This document shows, one piece after another, positions 39,701 through 52,200 of a DNA stretch of 64,000 nt (within the stretch, counting starts at the first letter, position 1; the number at the start of each line of letters is the position of its first letter). The DNA comes from Vanilla planifolia. Its lineage: Eukaryota > Streptophyta > Magnoliopsida > Asparagales > Orchidaceae. The notes under the pieces are model-generated. The model saw nothing but the letters and a program-made list of their open reading frames with translations, ran no database searches and had not been told where the DNA came from. The position numbers and the translations under genes were made by a program. The stretch lies in the NCBI GenBank assembly GCA_023846275.1, contig JAIUJO010000185.1:139001-203000 (forward strand). Direction: 5' to 3'.

Positions 39701-42700
39701 GTGCAAGTGTGTCTGTATGCAAGTGTGCATGTTTATGTGCATATGTTTGCATGAGTGATTGCTTATGTGTGTGTGTGTTTGTGCAACTATATTTGTACTT
39801 GCATGTGTGCCTCCACATGGCATGTCAATGCGTGCAAGTTCATGTGCATTGAAAGTGTGTGCATTGGTATGTACATATGTGTGCATCTCTATGTGCATGT
39901 GTATGCATAGGTCGATGTTTGTTTGTATGCATGCTTCTATATGTGTGGCCATGTGTGCATATGTGTGTGTGTGTTCATACTTACACATGGTTGTATGAGT
40001 GCATGTGCATGTGTATGGGTGTGTGTGCAAAAGCATGTATATGTGTGTGTACAAGTGTGCATATGCATTTGTTTATTTATGCTTGTGTGTGTCAATGTCT
40101 ATATGTGTATGGTTGTGTTTGTGATTATGTGTTTGTGTATGCATGTGAGTGTCTGTGCATGTGTGTGTGTACATATGGGTGTGCATGTGTGTTAATGTAT
40201 GTGCATGTGTGTTTGTGTACCTATGCATGCATATGTGTGTGTGTACATGTGTGTGTTTGTCTGTATGCAAGTGTGTGTTAGAGTATGTGTGTGTTCATGT
40301 GTGTGCGTGAATGTGAGCAAGCTTGCATCCATGCACATGTGTGTGTGTTTACATGTGCATGTTTGTATATTTGGGTGTCAACATGTTTTGTATGTGTGTG
40401 TGGGTATGTTTGTGCATACCTGCATCCTTGTGTGTATTTGCATGTGTGTGTTCTTGTGTTCATATGCCCTTGTGTGCATGTGTGTGTGTTGTATGGTGAA
40501 TATGTGTGCATGCATGTGCATATGTGCATGTAGGTGTGTGTGCGTATGCCTACTTGTGTGTGTATGATTGTGTGTATGTGTCCATGTGTGTGACTGTTTG
40601 CATTTGTCTGTGTGTGTATGCTTGTATGTGTTGTCATGTGTTAGAGTTTTTGTTTTTGTTTATGGGTATGTGAGTGTGGTTGTGTGTATGTTTTGGTGTA
40701 TATGTGTGTCATTAGTGCATATGTGCACATGTGTGCATTCATATGTGTGTGTGTGTGTGTCTGCTGGTGTGTGCACAATTGTTTGAATGTTTGTGCGTGT
40801 GTGTCTACATGTGTTCTTGTGTGTGTGCATGCATGCTTTTGTGTGTTTATGTGTACATGTGTGTCTGTTGTTGTGTGCAAGCTTCTGTTTATGTGTGTGT
40901 GGGTGTCTGTTTATGTATGCATAAGGGCATGAGTTTGTGCATGTGGGCATGTAAGGCATGTGCATATACATATCTAGTGGGTATGTGTGCAATAGTGAGA
41001 GTGTTTGTATATGTGCATGTGTTCATGTTTAGGCATGTATGTATATGTATCTTTGTGTGTAGGTTAGCATGCATGTGTGTGTGTGTGAGTCTATGTTTGT
41101 GCGTGCACACATGCTTAAGTGGCATAAGTATGCACATGTGTAAAAGCGTGCATGAGCATGCATATTTCTATGTGCTTGTGCGTGCATCTATGTTTGTGCA
41201 TGTGTGTATGTGTGTGAGTTGTACCCATGTACATGCATGCTTGTGTTCATGTGTGTTAGTGATCATCCATGCCCAGGTAAATATGTATGGTAGTGTGCAT
41301 GTGTGTATATGTGTGGCTATATGTATGGGTGTAGGTGTATATGTGTCGGTATGTGTAATTGTTTGTACATTTTTGTGCGGGCTTATGTGTGTGTGTATGT
41401 TAGTGCATGCATGTGTCAATGACTTCATGTGCTTGTGTGGGTAACAGTGTCTGTGCACATTTATGCATTAGCATGTGTGTCTGTGCACCTATTTGTGTTC
41501 ATGTTTGTGCGTGCATGCACATGTATGGGTGCATGTGTGTGTGAGTGTTGTGCGTGCATTTCATGCATGTGTGAGTGTGTGTAGTTTTTTTAATGTGTGT
41601 ATGTTCGTGTGTACGTGTGCTTGTGCACACATGGGTATGCTTGTGTATGTTTGCATGTGTGCGTGTATACTTCCGTGTGTGTGCTTGTGTGTCCATGTAC
41701 ATGTTTTTGTGTGTGGGTGGGTGTGTGTGTGTACATGCATGCATATACGTGCATACCTGCATGTGTGTTTACATATGTGTGTGCATATGTGTACACATGT
41801 GTACATGTGGTTATGCATTTTTACAGGCATGTGTACGTGCATGTGCTTATGCATGTGTGTGTGTGTGTGAGTGTGTGCATGCATGGGTGTATGTTTTTGC
41901 ATGTGCACACATATGTGTTTATGTGTTTGTGGGTGCATCAGTGTGTTGTTGTGTGTGGGTTTCCTTTCTATTTGTTCATTGGTATGTGTCCTTACGTGCA
42001 AGCTTACATGTATTTGTCAGTACTCATTTGTGTGTGTGGGTATCTATGTTTGTGCATGTTTGTGTGCATGCATATATGTGTGTGTGTGCACATATGTGTT
42101 TGTGTATGCATGGCACATCCTTGCATATGTATGTTTTTGTGTGAACTTGTGCATAGATGTGTGTGTGCATGCACACGTACATGTGTGTATGTATGTATGA
42201 ACATGTTGGTATTTTTGTGCACATGTGTTTGCTCATGTGTGCATGCATGTTTGGGTGTGTGGGTGTGTTTTCTTTCACGTGTGCATGTATGAATGTGAAT
42301 GTGTTCATGTGCATGTCTTTGTGTGTGTGTGTACATACACTTGTGTTTTCTTATGTGCAAGTGTGTATGTGCAATTGCGAGTCTTCGTGAGTGAGCGTGC
42401 ATACACGTATGTCTCTATGTGTATGTGCATGTGTGTGTATGTGTATATGTATATGTGTGTATATGTGTGTCTGTGTGCATTTGAGTGTGCATGAGAGTGT
42501 GTGGATGGTCTTATGTTTCTGTGTTTATGTTAGCATGTGGTCTTTGAGTGTACATGTGTAAGCAGGTTTTTGTGTGTTCAAGTTGGTGTGTGAGTGTGCC
42601 TATATGTGCATGTGTGTGTGTGTGTGTGTGCGTATGTGTGCATAGGTTTGTGTTTGTGTTCATTAATGTGCATATGAGCTTGTGCATGGAAGTTTGTGCT

Positions 42701-44712
42701 TATGCATGCATGTGCTTGTCTATGTTTGTGAGTACATGTGTTTCTATTTATGTATTCATGTTTGTATGCATGTGTGTGTGTGCATATGCATGTGCATATG
42801 TGCATGTGTGTATGTCTTTTTGTGTGTGTGAGTGCATGTGTGCATATATGGATGTGTGTGTGCATGTTTGTATGTGTGTGTAGTTTTGTGTGTCTGTATG
42901 CATGCATGTGCATGTGTACATAGGTGCACATGTGTGTTCATATGTGTATGTGTGCATGCATGTGCGTATGTTTATGGATGTGTATGTGCATTGGCATAAG
43001 TGTGTGTGTGTGTGTGCATACATGAGTTCGTGCCTATGTGCATGTGTGTACGTTTGTTTATGTTGATGTGTGTATGCATGTATGTTTGTACATTTGTATA
43101 CACATGTGTGTCTACATCTGTGTATGTTTGCATTTCTATGTGTACATGCACTCATGTGTGCATGCTATATTGGAGTAGGTATGTGTTTGTGAGTGTGGAT
43201 GTGTGTGCATGTGCATTATTATGTGTGTGCATGCATGTTCTTATGCATGCATGTGTTGATGCTTGAGCATGTGTATGTGTGTGCATTCATGTGTATTTTT
43301 ATGTGTGTGGTGCTTGTGTGCATGTGTGTTAATGTGCATGTGCCTATGTGTGTGTATGTACGGGTGTGTGTATGTGTGTGTGTGTGCATATGCATGTACA
43401 TGTCTGTGTGCCTTTGTGCTTTCAAGTGTGTGTGCTTGTGAAAGTTTGTGTGTGTGCATGTAAGTGTATTTTTGTGTATGTGTGTGTGTGTACACATATG
43501 TCTTTGCATATGTGCACGTTTGCATGTGTGTGTTTAAGCATGTGCATGTATGCATTTGTTTCCATGTTTGTGTGCTTATGTGTTTCTACAGACAAATGTG
43601 CACATGTGGGCATGCTTATGCACATGTGCATGTGTGTGTGTGTACACATGCATAATTATTCTTATGTGTGCACTTTTGCATGATTGAGTGTGTATGTGTG
43701 CATGTATTTACATGTGTATGCATATATCTGTGCTTGTGCATGTGTACGTGTTTTTACACTTGTTTTGTGTGTGTGTGTGAGTGAGTGCGCTTGTGTGTGT
43801 GTGTGTGTGTTTGTGTCTATGTTACTATGTGAATATGTGTGGGTATATCTGTGCATGTGTGTCCTCATGCATGTGCAGATTTTGGTGTGCCTTTGTGTTT
43901 GCATGTGTATGTGTTTGTGCATGTATGTGTGTGTTTGTATGACTGCATGTGAATGTGTTTGTGTGCATGTATGTGCATGGTTGTCCATATATGTATGTGT
44001 GTGTGTATATTTGCATCAACATGTGCTTGTTTGTGTCTGTGCATTTGTGCATGTGTATGCATGTGTGTATTTATGTGTGCATGTGTCTGTGCGTGTGCAT
44101 ACTTTCATGAATGTGTGTTGGTATGAGATGTTATGTGCATTTGCCTGTGTGCATGCATACGTGTTTGTGCATGTGCATGAATGTTTGCAAGTGTGTGAAT
44201 TTGAGTGTATACGTGTGTGTCAGTGCATGTTTGTGTACATATTTGTGCTTACATATGACCATGTGTTTGTGGTGCTTGTTTATGTGTGTGTGTTTTGTTT
44301 ATCTATGTGTGCTAATGTTTTTGTTCATGTGCATGTGTGTGTGTGCATGTGTTCCTCTATGCATGTGTGTTTCTATATGTGTGGGTGTGAGACTGGGTGT
44401 GTGTGGGTGCGTGTGACTGCTTATGCATGTGTGTGCATGTGTGCATGTGAATGTTTGTGTGTGTATGAGTTAGGTTGTGCTTGTGTGCATGTGTTTGTGT
44501 GCACATGTTTGGGTGTGTGATTATGTGTGTGTAGGTGTGTGTTTTGGTAATTGTGTGTCTGAATGGGTGCATGCGTGTGCATGTGTGTGCACAGCTGCAT
44601 GTGTATTTATGTGTGTGAATGTGAGTGTATGGGCATGGATGATTGTGTGTGCATACATGGGTTCGTGTATGCCTTCACATGTGTACATAAGTGCATATGT
44701 TTTTTTGTATGT

Positions 44713-44748
44713 ATTCAAATGTTTGTTCGAGCACATCAACATTTGAAT
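44713..44748. other. Small perfect stem-loop (11-bp stem)
   Basis: ATTCAAATGTT at 44713-44723 is the exact reverse complement of AACATTTGAAT at 44738-44748, with a 14-nt loop. The arms are not TG/CA words, so this is not the trivial pairing expected inside the array. There is no T run directly after it, so it is not a canonical terminator. No function is assigned. Confidence 0.7.
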
Positions 44749-45689
44749 GCATGTGTGTGTGTGTATACATTTGTATGTGCATTTGTGTATACGTATGTGT
44801 GTGTTTATTTGTGTGCATGCATGTGTTGGTGTGTGTGCATTTTGGTGTGCATGTGTGCATTTGTGTGTGCACATGTGCATGTGTGTGTATATGCGTGTGT
44901 GTGCTTGTGTGCATGCATGCATGTAGGTGTGCACATTTGTAAAGGTGCATATGTATTATTTATATTCAAATATATGTATGCATGTATTGGTGTATGCATG
45001 CTTGTATGCATGTGTGTATGGTTGTGTATTTGTGTGCATGTGTGTGAGACTGTGCTTTTGTGTGCATGTGTTTGTGCATCTACGAGCATGCATGCATGTT
45101 TATGCATGTGTATGCACATGCATGTTTGTGTATTTGAATGCATGTGTGTGTGTGTGTGCATGCACGTGTGTGAGTTTGAGTGTGTGTACATGTTCATGCA
45201 TGTGTTAGCATGTGTGCATGTGTATGCATCTATGTTTGTGTATCTATCATGTGTGCATGCAAGTGTTTATGTAAGTGTTCGAGTGCCTAGGCCTGTGTGT
45301 CCATGTAACCAGGTGTGAATGTGTGCAATAATGTGTTTGTATGTGCACATGCATGTTGGTGTGTGTGCAAGTGTGTGTGTTCGTGCATGTATGTGGGTGT
45401 TCACGTGTATGTGTGTGTGTGCATGGGTATCTGTATGAAGTGTATGCTTGTGTGGTTATGAGTGTGTACCTATGTGTGGACATGCCCATGTGCACATATG
45501 TATATGTATGTGTGCGTATGTGTGTGTGGTTGATTATGAGTGTGTGCATGTGTTTGTGCATGTGTGTCTGTGTGTGCATGTGTTTGTAAAGACATGTATG
45601 TGTGCATGTGTTCATGTGTATGCATGTTTGTGTTTATGCATGTGTGCACATGAATGTGCTTATGTGTACATGGGCACGAGCATCTATGT

Positions 45690-47760
45690 GCATGTGTGTC
45701 CAAGTATTTTTATGTGTGTGTGTGTATGTGTACATGTATGTGTGCTTACATGATTTGTTGTGTGTATGCATATGTGCATGTCTATGCATGTGTATAGAAA
45801 TGTGTGGGCATATGTGTGTGTGCATGTTTGTGTATGTATGTGTGCATGTGTTTTTGTGTGTCTGTATGTGTTTGCGTGGATGTACATATGTGTGCACATC
45901 TGAGTGTGCATGTGCATGTGTGTTTATGTATGTATAAGTGCATGTGTGTGTGCATGCACACACATGTCTACGTGTGTGCGTGTATGTGTGTGTGTTTGTG
46001 TGCTTGTATGCATCTGTTTGTAAGTGTCTATGTTTATGTGTGTGTTTCAAAGAGTACATTCATGTGTACATGTGCATGTGTATGTTCATTTGTGTGTCCA
46101 TGTGTGTGTGTTTATGCATGTGTGAATAATTGTGTATGCACATGTGTGCATGCATGTTTGTGTCGATGCGTGAATGGGTGTGCATGTATGTGTGCTTGTG
46201 TGTGTGTGTGCATCTGTGTGTATACATGTGCATTGATTTGTGCATGTGATGGTGTATGTGTGTGGCTGAGTGTGTGCATGCATTTGTTTGTGCGGATGCC
46301 TCTATGCGCTTGAGTATGTGCATTTGTGTGCATGCAAGTGTGCATGTGTATGTATGCATCTGCATGTGTGCAAGTGGTTGTGTGTGTGGGTGTGTGAATG
46401 TGTCTATGTGCATGCATTTATATATGTATGTGTGTGCGTGGGGTGTGTGTGTGTGCATGTGTCTATATGTCTATGTGTGTGATGCTTGTTTATGTGTGTA
46501 TCTACATGTGTATTTGTGTGTGTATAAGTTTGTAGGGACATGTGTGTGGGCACTTATGTGCATGTGTGTTTGCATGTGTGCTCATGTATATGCTCGTTTG
46601 TGTTCATGCATATGTGTACATGCATGTGTTTGTGTGTAAATGGGCATGTGCATCTTTGTGCATGTGCATCTTCACATGCATGTGTGTCCAAGCATTTTTA
46701 TGTCTGTGTGTGTGTGTATGTGTACATGTATGTGTTCTTGCATGCCTTTGTAAGTGTGTGCATGTGTGCATGTCTATTCGTGTGTGTACAAATGTGTGGG
46801 CACACGTCTGTGTGCATGCGTGTGTATGTGTGTGAATGTGTTTTTGTGTGTCTATAGATGTGTGTGTGTGTAAGTGCTTACCTGTGCACATTTGTGCGTA
46901 TACATGTGTATGTGCGTTTATGCATGTATATGTGTGTGTGTGTGTACATGCACACACATGTGTATGTGTATGGTTGCATACATGTGAGCATGTATGTGTG
47001 TGTGTGTTTGTGCTCTTGCATGTCTTTATAGGTGTGTATGCATGTGTGAATGTCTGTGCTTGTGTGTACAAATGTATGGGCATATGTGTGTGTGTGTGTG
47101 CAGATGCATGTATATGTGTGTGCATGTGTTTGTGTGTGTGTGTATGTGCATATGTGTACACATCTGTGTATGTGCATTTGTGTTTATGCACGTATAAGTG
47201 CATGTGTGTACATGCACACACATGTGTATGTGTCTGTGCTTGCATACATGTGTGCGTGTATGTGTGTGTGTGTGTGTGTGTTTGTGTCCTTATATGCATG
47301 TGTTTGTAAGTGTCTATGTTTATGTGTGTGTTTGAAAGAGTACATTCATGTGTACATGTGATGTGTTTGTTCATTTGTGTGTGCATGTGTGTGTTTGTGC
47401 ATTTTGGAATAAGTGTGTGTACACATGTGTGTATGTGTGTTTGTATCAATGTGTGCATGGATGTTCATGTATGTGTGTTTATGTGTGTGTGTGCATGTGT
47501 GTGTGTACATGTGCATCAATTTATGTATTTAATGGTGCATGTGTGTAGCTAAGTGTGTGCATGCATGTGCTTGTGTGGATGCCTCTTTGCACAAAAGTAT
47601 GTGCATTTGTGTGCATGCATGTGTGTATGTGTTTGTATGCATGTATATGTCTGTAAATGATTGTGTATATGTGTGCATGCATGCATATGGGTTAATGCAT
47701 TTTTATATGCATGTGTGTGCATATTTGTCTATGTTGTTTTGTGCATGCATGTGTGTATTT
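45690..47760. repeat. Higher-order tandem repeat, unit about 1.0 kb then 1.29 kb
   Basis: Rare words recur in the same order. TCCAAG lies at 45699 and 46687 (offset 988). AATGTGTGGG lies at 45799 and 46791 (992). CATGCACACACATGT lies at 45953 and 46947 (994). TAAGTGTCTATGTTTATG lies at 46021 and 47307 (1286), followed in both by AAAGAGTACATTCATGTG. GATGCCTCT lies at 46295 and 47578 (1283). The jump from about 990 to about 1285 is explained by an extra 264-280-bp tandem copy inside the second unit. The copies are diverged but clearly collinear, so this is a true higher-order repeat and not a chance resemblance of TG sequence. Outer borders are approximate. Confidence 0.85.
46791..47350. repeat. 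About 264-280-bp tandem duplication within the second unit
   Basis: AATGTGTGGG at 46791 and AATGTATGGG at 47071 are 280 bp apart. CATGCACACACATGTG recurs at 46947 and 47211, 264 bp apart. The first higher-order unit has only one such segment (45799-45960), so this duplication happened after the larger unit had duplicated, or was lost from the first unit. Confidence 0.75.
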
Positions 47761-47982
47761 GTGTGACTACATACATATCCTAGTTGCATGTATAGACATG
47801 TGTGCATGCATATGTATGTGTGTATCTGTGTGCATATGTGTGGATAAGTGTGAGTGTGTGTGTTAGTGTGTGCACACATGAGTATGTGAGCATATGTTAT
47901 GCACACATGTGTGGGAGTTTGTGTATTGGTTTGTGCTTATGATTGTTTCTATGCATGTGCATGTTTGTGTGTGTGCATTTCT

Positions 47983-48077
47983 ATTAGCGTACAAAAGCAC
48001 ACATATGTCTACGTATGTGTGCGAATGCATGTGTGGCACAATGGCACATGTGGGCATGTGCGTGTTTATATTAGCGT
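47983..48077. repeat. Paired ATTAGCGT words, 87 bp apart
   Basis: ATTAGCGT occurs at 47983-47990 and 48070-48077, each after a T-rich CTAT or TATA step. GCG is scarce in the array. This may be an old 87-bp tandem duplication that has since diverged. Confidence 0.45.
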
Positions 48078-48399
48078 GCCTATACAAGTTTTGACTGTGC
48101 ATGTGTGTGCATCTATGCATGTGTGTGTTCTTGTGTTCATGTGTTTATGTGTAGGTGTGGCAATGCATGCATTCAAATGTGTTTGTATGTGCATATGTGT
48201 GCATGTGAGTTTTCTAGCCCACTTGCATGCATGTGTAAGGGCACATGCATATTTGTGTGCATACGTGTCTTCATCTATGTTTGTATGTGTGCTTATGTTT
48301 TTACGTGTGTGCATGTAGTCGTGCTTATATGTTTGTGTATATGACTATATATGTGTGTGTGTGCATGTGTGTGCATGTGTATTTGTGTGCATGTGTGTT

Positions 48400-51300
48400 T
48401 TTGTCTGTGTGCATGAATATACATGCATGTGTTTATGTGTTCATATAGGTAGTCATGTGTGTGTGCACATGTGCATGTGCATGCTTGTGTGTGTGCATAT
48501 GTTTGTTTGACTGTATGTCTTTATGGGAACGTTCATATGTGTGTGTTTGTGTTTTTGTGTGTATGGGGGTGTGTGTATATGTGTGTGTATTTGTGTTTGC
48601 ATGTGTGTTTGTTTGTGCTTTTGTGCACTTGCATGTGTGCTTGGATACAATAACATGCGGGTATCCATATGCTTGTACATGTCTATGTGCAAGTGTGTAT
48701 GCATGAGTGTGCATTTTTATGAGCCTTTATGTGTGCATGTGTCTGTGCTTGTGCTTAAGAATGTGCATGTGTGTACATGTGCTTATGCTTGCATCTTTGT
48801 TTGTGTGGATGTGCAAGTGCATGTTTGTGAGAGAGTGTGTGTCAGTGTCTTCTTGCATGTTTGAGCATATGTGTGAATGTTTATGTGTGTGTGCATATAT
48901 GTTGTTTTTTGTGTGTATGTGGGTGCATGTGATTGTGTGCATGCATGTGTGTGCAAGTACATGTGTGTACATGTGCACATGTAGGTGTGCATGTGTGTGT
49001 TGTGTTTATGTCTTCCCATATGAATGTGTGTATATGTGTGTATTCTTGTGCATATGTGTGTATGCATGCATGTGCATGTGAGTGTGTGCGTGTAAGTATG
49101 CATGTGCATGTGTGTGTGTATGTGTATGCATGTGTGTGTTTGTGTTTATGTGTATTTGTGCATGCTTTTGCATGTGTGTGTGTGTCTATGTGTGTGCACG
49201 TATGCTTGTGTGTAATTACATGTGTGTGTGTGTGTGTGTGCTTGTGTGTGTGAGTGTATATATGCATGTGCATGTTCTTACATAGCTGTGTGTGTCTTTG
49301 CATCCAAACTTGTGAGTGTGTGCATGTTTGAAAGTGGACATAGTTGTGCATGTGTATGAAAGTCTGTATAAGGGGTTGTGCACATGCATGTGCCTATGTG
49401 GGTGTACTTCTATCTACATGCATGTGCCAATTCATGTGTATGTGTGTGTTCATGTGTGTCTATGTGTGTGCACATATGCATATAGGTGTGGCTATTTGCA
49501 TGTGTGCTTGTGTGTGTGTGTATACTTACATATGTCTTTGTGTGTGTTCATGTGATTATGCGTGCGCATGTATATGTGTATGTGTATTTATGTCTGTGTG
49601 TGTGCTTGTGCACCCGTGCATATGTGTGCATGCATGTGTGCTTGTGTGCGTCTGACTGTGTGCATATGCATGTGTTTATGTGTGCATTATGCTTGTGTAT
49701 GCATTGTGTGTATGTCTATGCATGTGTGTGTGTGCACATGTGTGTGTGTGTATGTTCATGTGTTTCTATGTGTGGGTGCTTGCACATGTGTGTGTTTGTG
49801 TCTGCGTGTGTGAGCATGTCTACATGTGTGTGTTTGCATCTATATATGTGAGTATGTGTGCATGTCCATATTTGTGTGTGTAGTTGAGTTTGTGAGCAAG
49901 TGTGCATTCACTCATGTGTGAATGTGTGTGCATGTGTGTGTATCTATGCATGTGTGCATGTTTGTGCATATATGTGTCTACGTGTGTATGCATTTTTGTG
50001 TGTGTATGAATGCATGTTTGTGCATGTGTGCTTTTGAGTGCACATATGTTTCTATCTATGTGTATACATGAATATGTTTGTGTTTCAGTGTTGTTGTGTG
50101 CATGCACGTGTGCATGTGCATGCTTGTGTGTGTGCATGTTTTTATTTGTGTGCATCTGTTTGTGGGCATGTACATATATGTGTGTTTGTGCTTGTACATG
50201 TGAGGGTTTGTATGTGTGTGTGTGTGCATGTGTGTTTGTGCATACTATGCGTGTGTTTATGTATGTAAGATTATGCATGTGTGTGCATTTAGGTACATGC
50301 ATGTGTGCATGCATGCACATGTAGGTGCATGTCTATGTGTTTGTGTGTATACATAAGTGTGCATGTCTATGAGCCTTTGTGTGTGCACGTATTTTTGTTT
50401 ATGCTTATGCATGTCTGTGTGTGCATATGCTTATGCTTGCATTTGTGCATGTGTGTTTGCATGTGCAAGTGCATGTTTGTGGATAGATTTTTATGAGTGT
50501 GTTCATGCATGTTTGTGCATATGCATATGTAAGATTATGTGTGCATGTGTGTGTGCATGAGTCTATGTGTCCTCACGTGTGTTCTTTTCTGTGTGTATGT
50601 CAATGCATGCATGTATGCATGTTGTGTATATATGCAAGCAGGCTTGTGATTGTGTGTGGGTGCATGTGTGTGCATGCATGTGTTCATGTCAAGTGTATGT
50701 GTGTTGGTTGTGTGTATGTGTTTCTATATGAATGCATGTGTGTGAGTGTGTGTGCTTGGTTGTATGTATGTGTATACATGCATGTCTTGTGAGTGTGTGC
50801 ATATAACCTTACATGTGCATATGCATGTGTAGGCATGGGTATGTGTGTGCACATATGCATGTGTGTTTGTGTGTATATGTTATTCATGTATATGCATATC
50901 TGTACATAGTTTATTGCCCTATAGGCATGTCTGTGCATGTGCACTTTTGTGTATTAGCATGTGTGTGAGTGATTGTGTGTGTTAGAGCATATGTGTGAAT
51001 GCACATAAGAATGTTTCTATATGGGTGTTTGTATGCATGCGAACGTATGAATGTATGTGTGTTTGCATGTATATGCATGTGTACATGTGTCTATGTAGAG
51101 TTGTGTGCATGTTTGCATGCACATGCATGTGTAGGTCTATCTACGTGGATGTGTATGCCTGCATGTGTGTGTCAATTTGTATGTGTATGCATATGCATGT
51201 TTATCTGTTTATGTGCATATTGGGTGGAGTGTGCCTATTTGTACACATGCACACATGGGTGTGTGTATGTGGGTGTTTGTGGGTTTGTGTGTGTTTGCAT

Positions 51301-52200
51301 GCATGCTTGTGTGTATGTGTGTTCACATGCACATGTGTGTATATGGGTCTATGACTTTGTTTGTGGTCATGTGAATGTTTGCGTTCATGTGTGTACATTT
51401 GTTTGTGTGTGCTCGTGCTTGTGGGCACATGTGTATGTGTGCACATATGTGTGTGTGTGCACATGTGTGCATAAATATGAATGTATTTTTGCATGTGTTT
51501 GTATAAGCACACATTTGTGGGTGTGCATGTGTGTGCACATGAACATGTTTATATGCTTGTTCATGGCTATGTGCATGTGTGCATGTGGGTGCATGCAATG
51601 TGCATGCATGCCTGTATGTGTGTGCTTCCATACATGTGTGTTTATGTACATGTGTTTGTGTATGAAAGAATGTTGGTGTGTGTATGTGTGTATGCATATA
51701 AGTGTAAATATGTGTGTGTGTGTGTATGCACTTGCATACGAGTGTGTTAGAATGCTTGTGTGTGTGTGTGTTTGTGCTTTATATGTGTGCTTGCATTTTT
51801 GTGCATCTATCTATTTGTGCACATATGTATATGGGCATTCGCATGTGTGTGTTTGCACTTTTGTGTGTGTGGATATGTATGTGTGTACATACATGTGTGT
51901 GTATCTATACTTGTGCATGTGTATGTGTGTGTGCATGCTTATTTGTGTATTTCGATGCATGTGTGTGTGTGCATGCATGTGTGTATGTGCATGTACGTGT
52001 TTGTGTGTATGTGCCTATGTGTATGCATGGGCATGCATGTCTGTGAGCCTTTGTGTGTGTGTGTGTGTTTGTGCTTATGCCTATGCATGTGCATGTGTAT
52101 GTGTGTGTGCATATGTTTGTGCATATGTGTGCTTGTGCAAGTGCATGTTCATGGGTATTGTGTGTGTATGTATGTTACATGTGTTTGCAAGTGTGTACTT
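48400..52200. repeat. Higher-order repeat, unit about 1.65 kb, at least two full spacings
   Basis: GAGCCTTT, a rare word here, lies at 48721, 50371 and 52045 (spacings 1650 and 1674). GTGCAAGTGCATGTT lies at 48811, 50463 and 52135 (1652 and 1672). GTGCATGTGCATGCTTG lies at 48471 and 50110 (1639). Flanking words run in the same order in each copy, for example a GCATCT/TTTG block followed by a GGGCAT step before GAGCC in the second and third units. The units are clearly diverged, and small indels account for the spacing drift. A stop-free + frame of 413 codons (50999-52240) falls in this block. It has only array composition and is not a gene. Confidence 0.8.

Noticed and set aside
46604-47458. 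284-codon - strand frame rich in Thr and His
   Set aside because: It is the complement of the TG array read as CACACA, with no domain. The same kind of string appears everywhere on the - strand of this arm.
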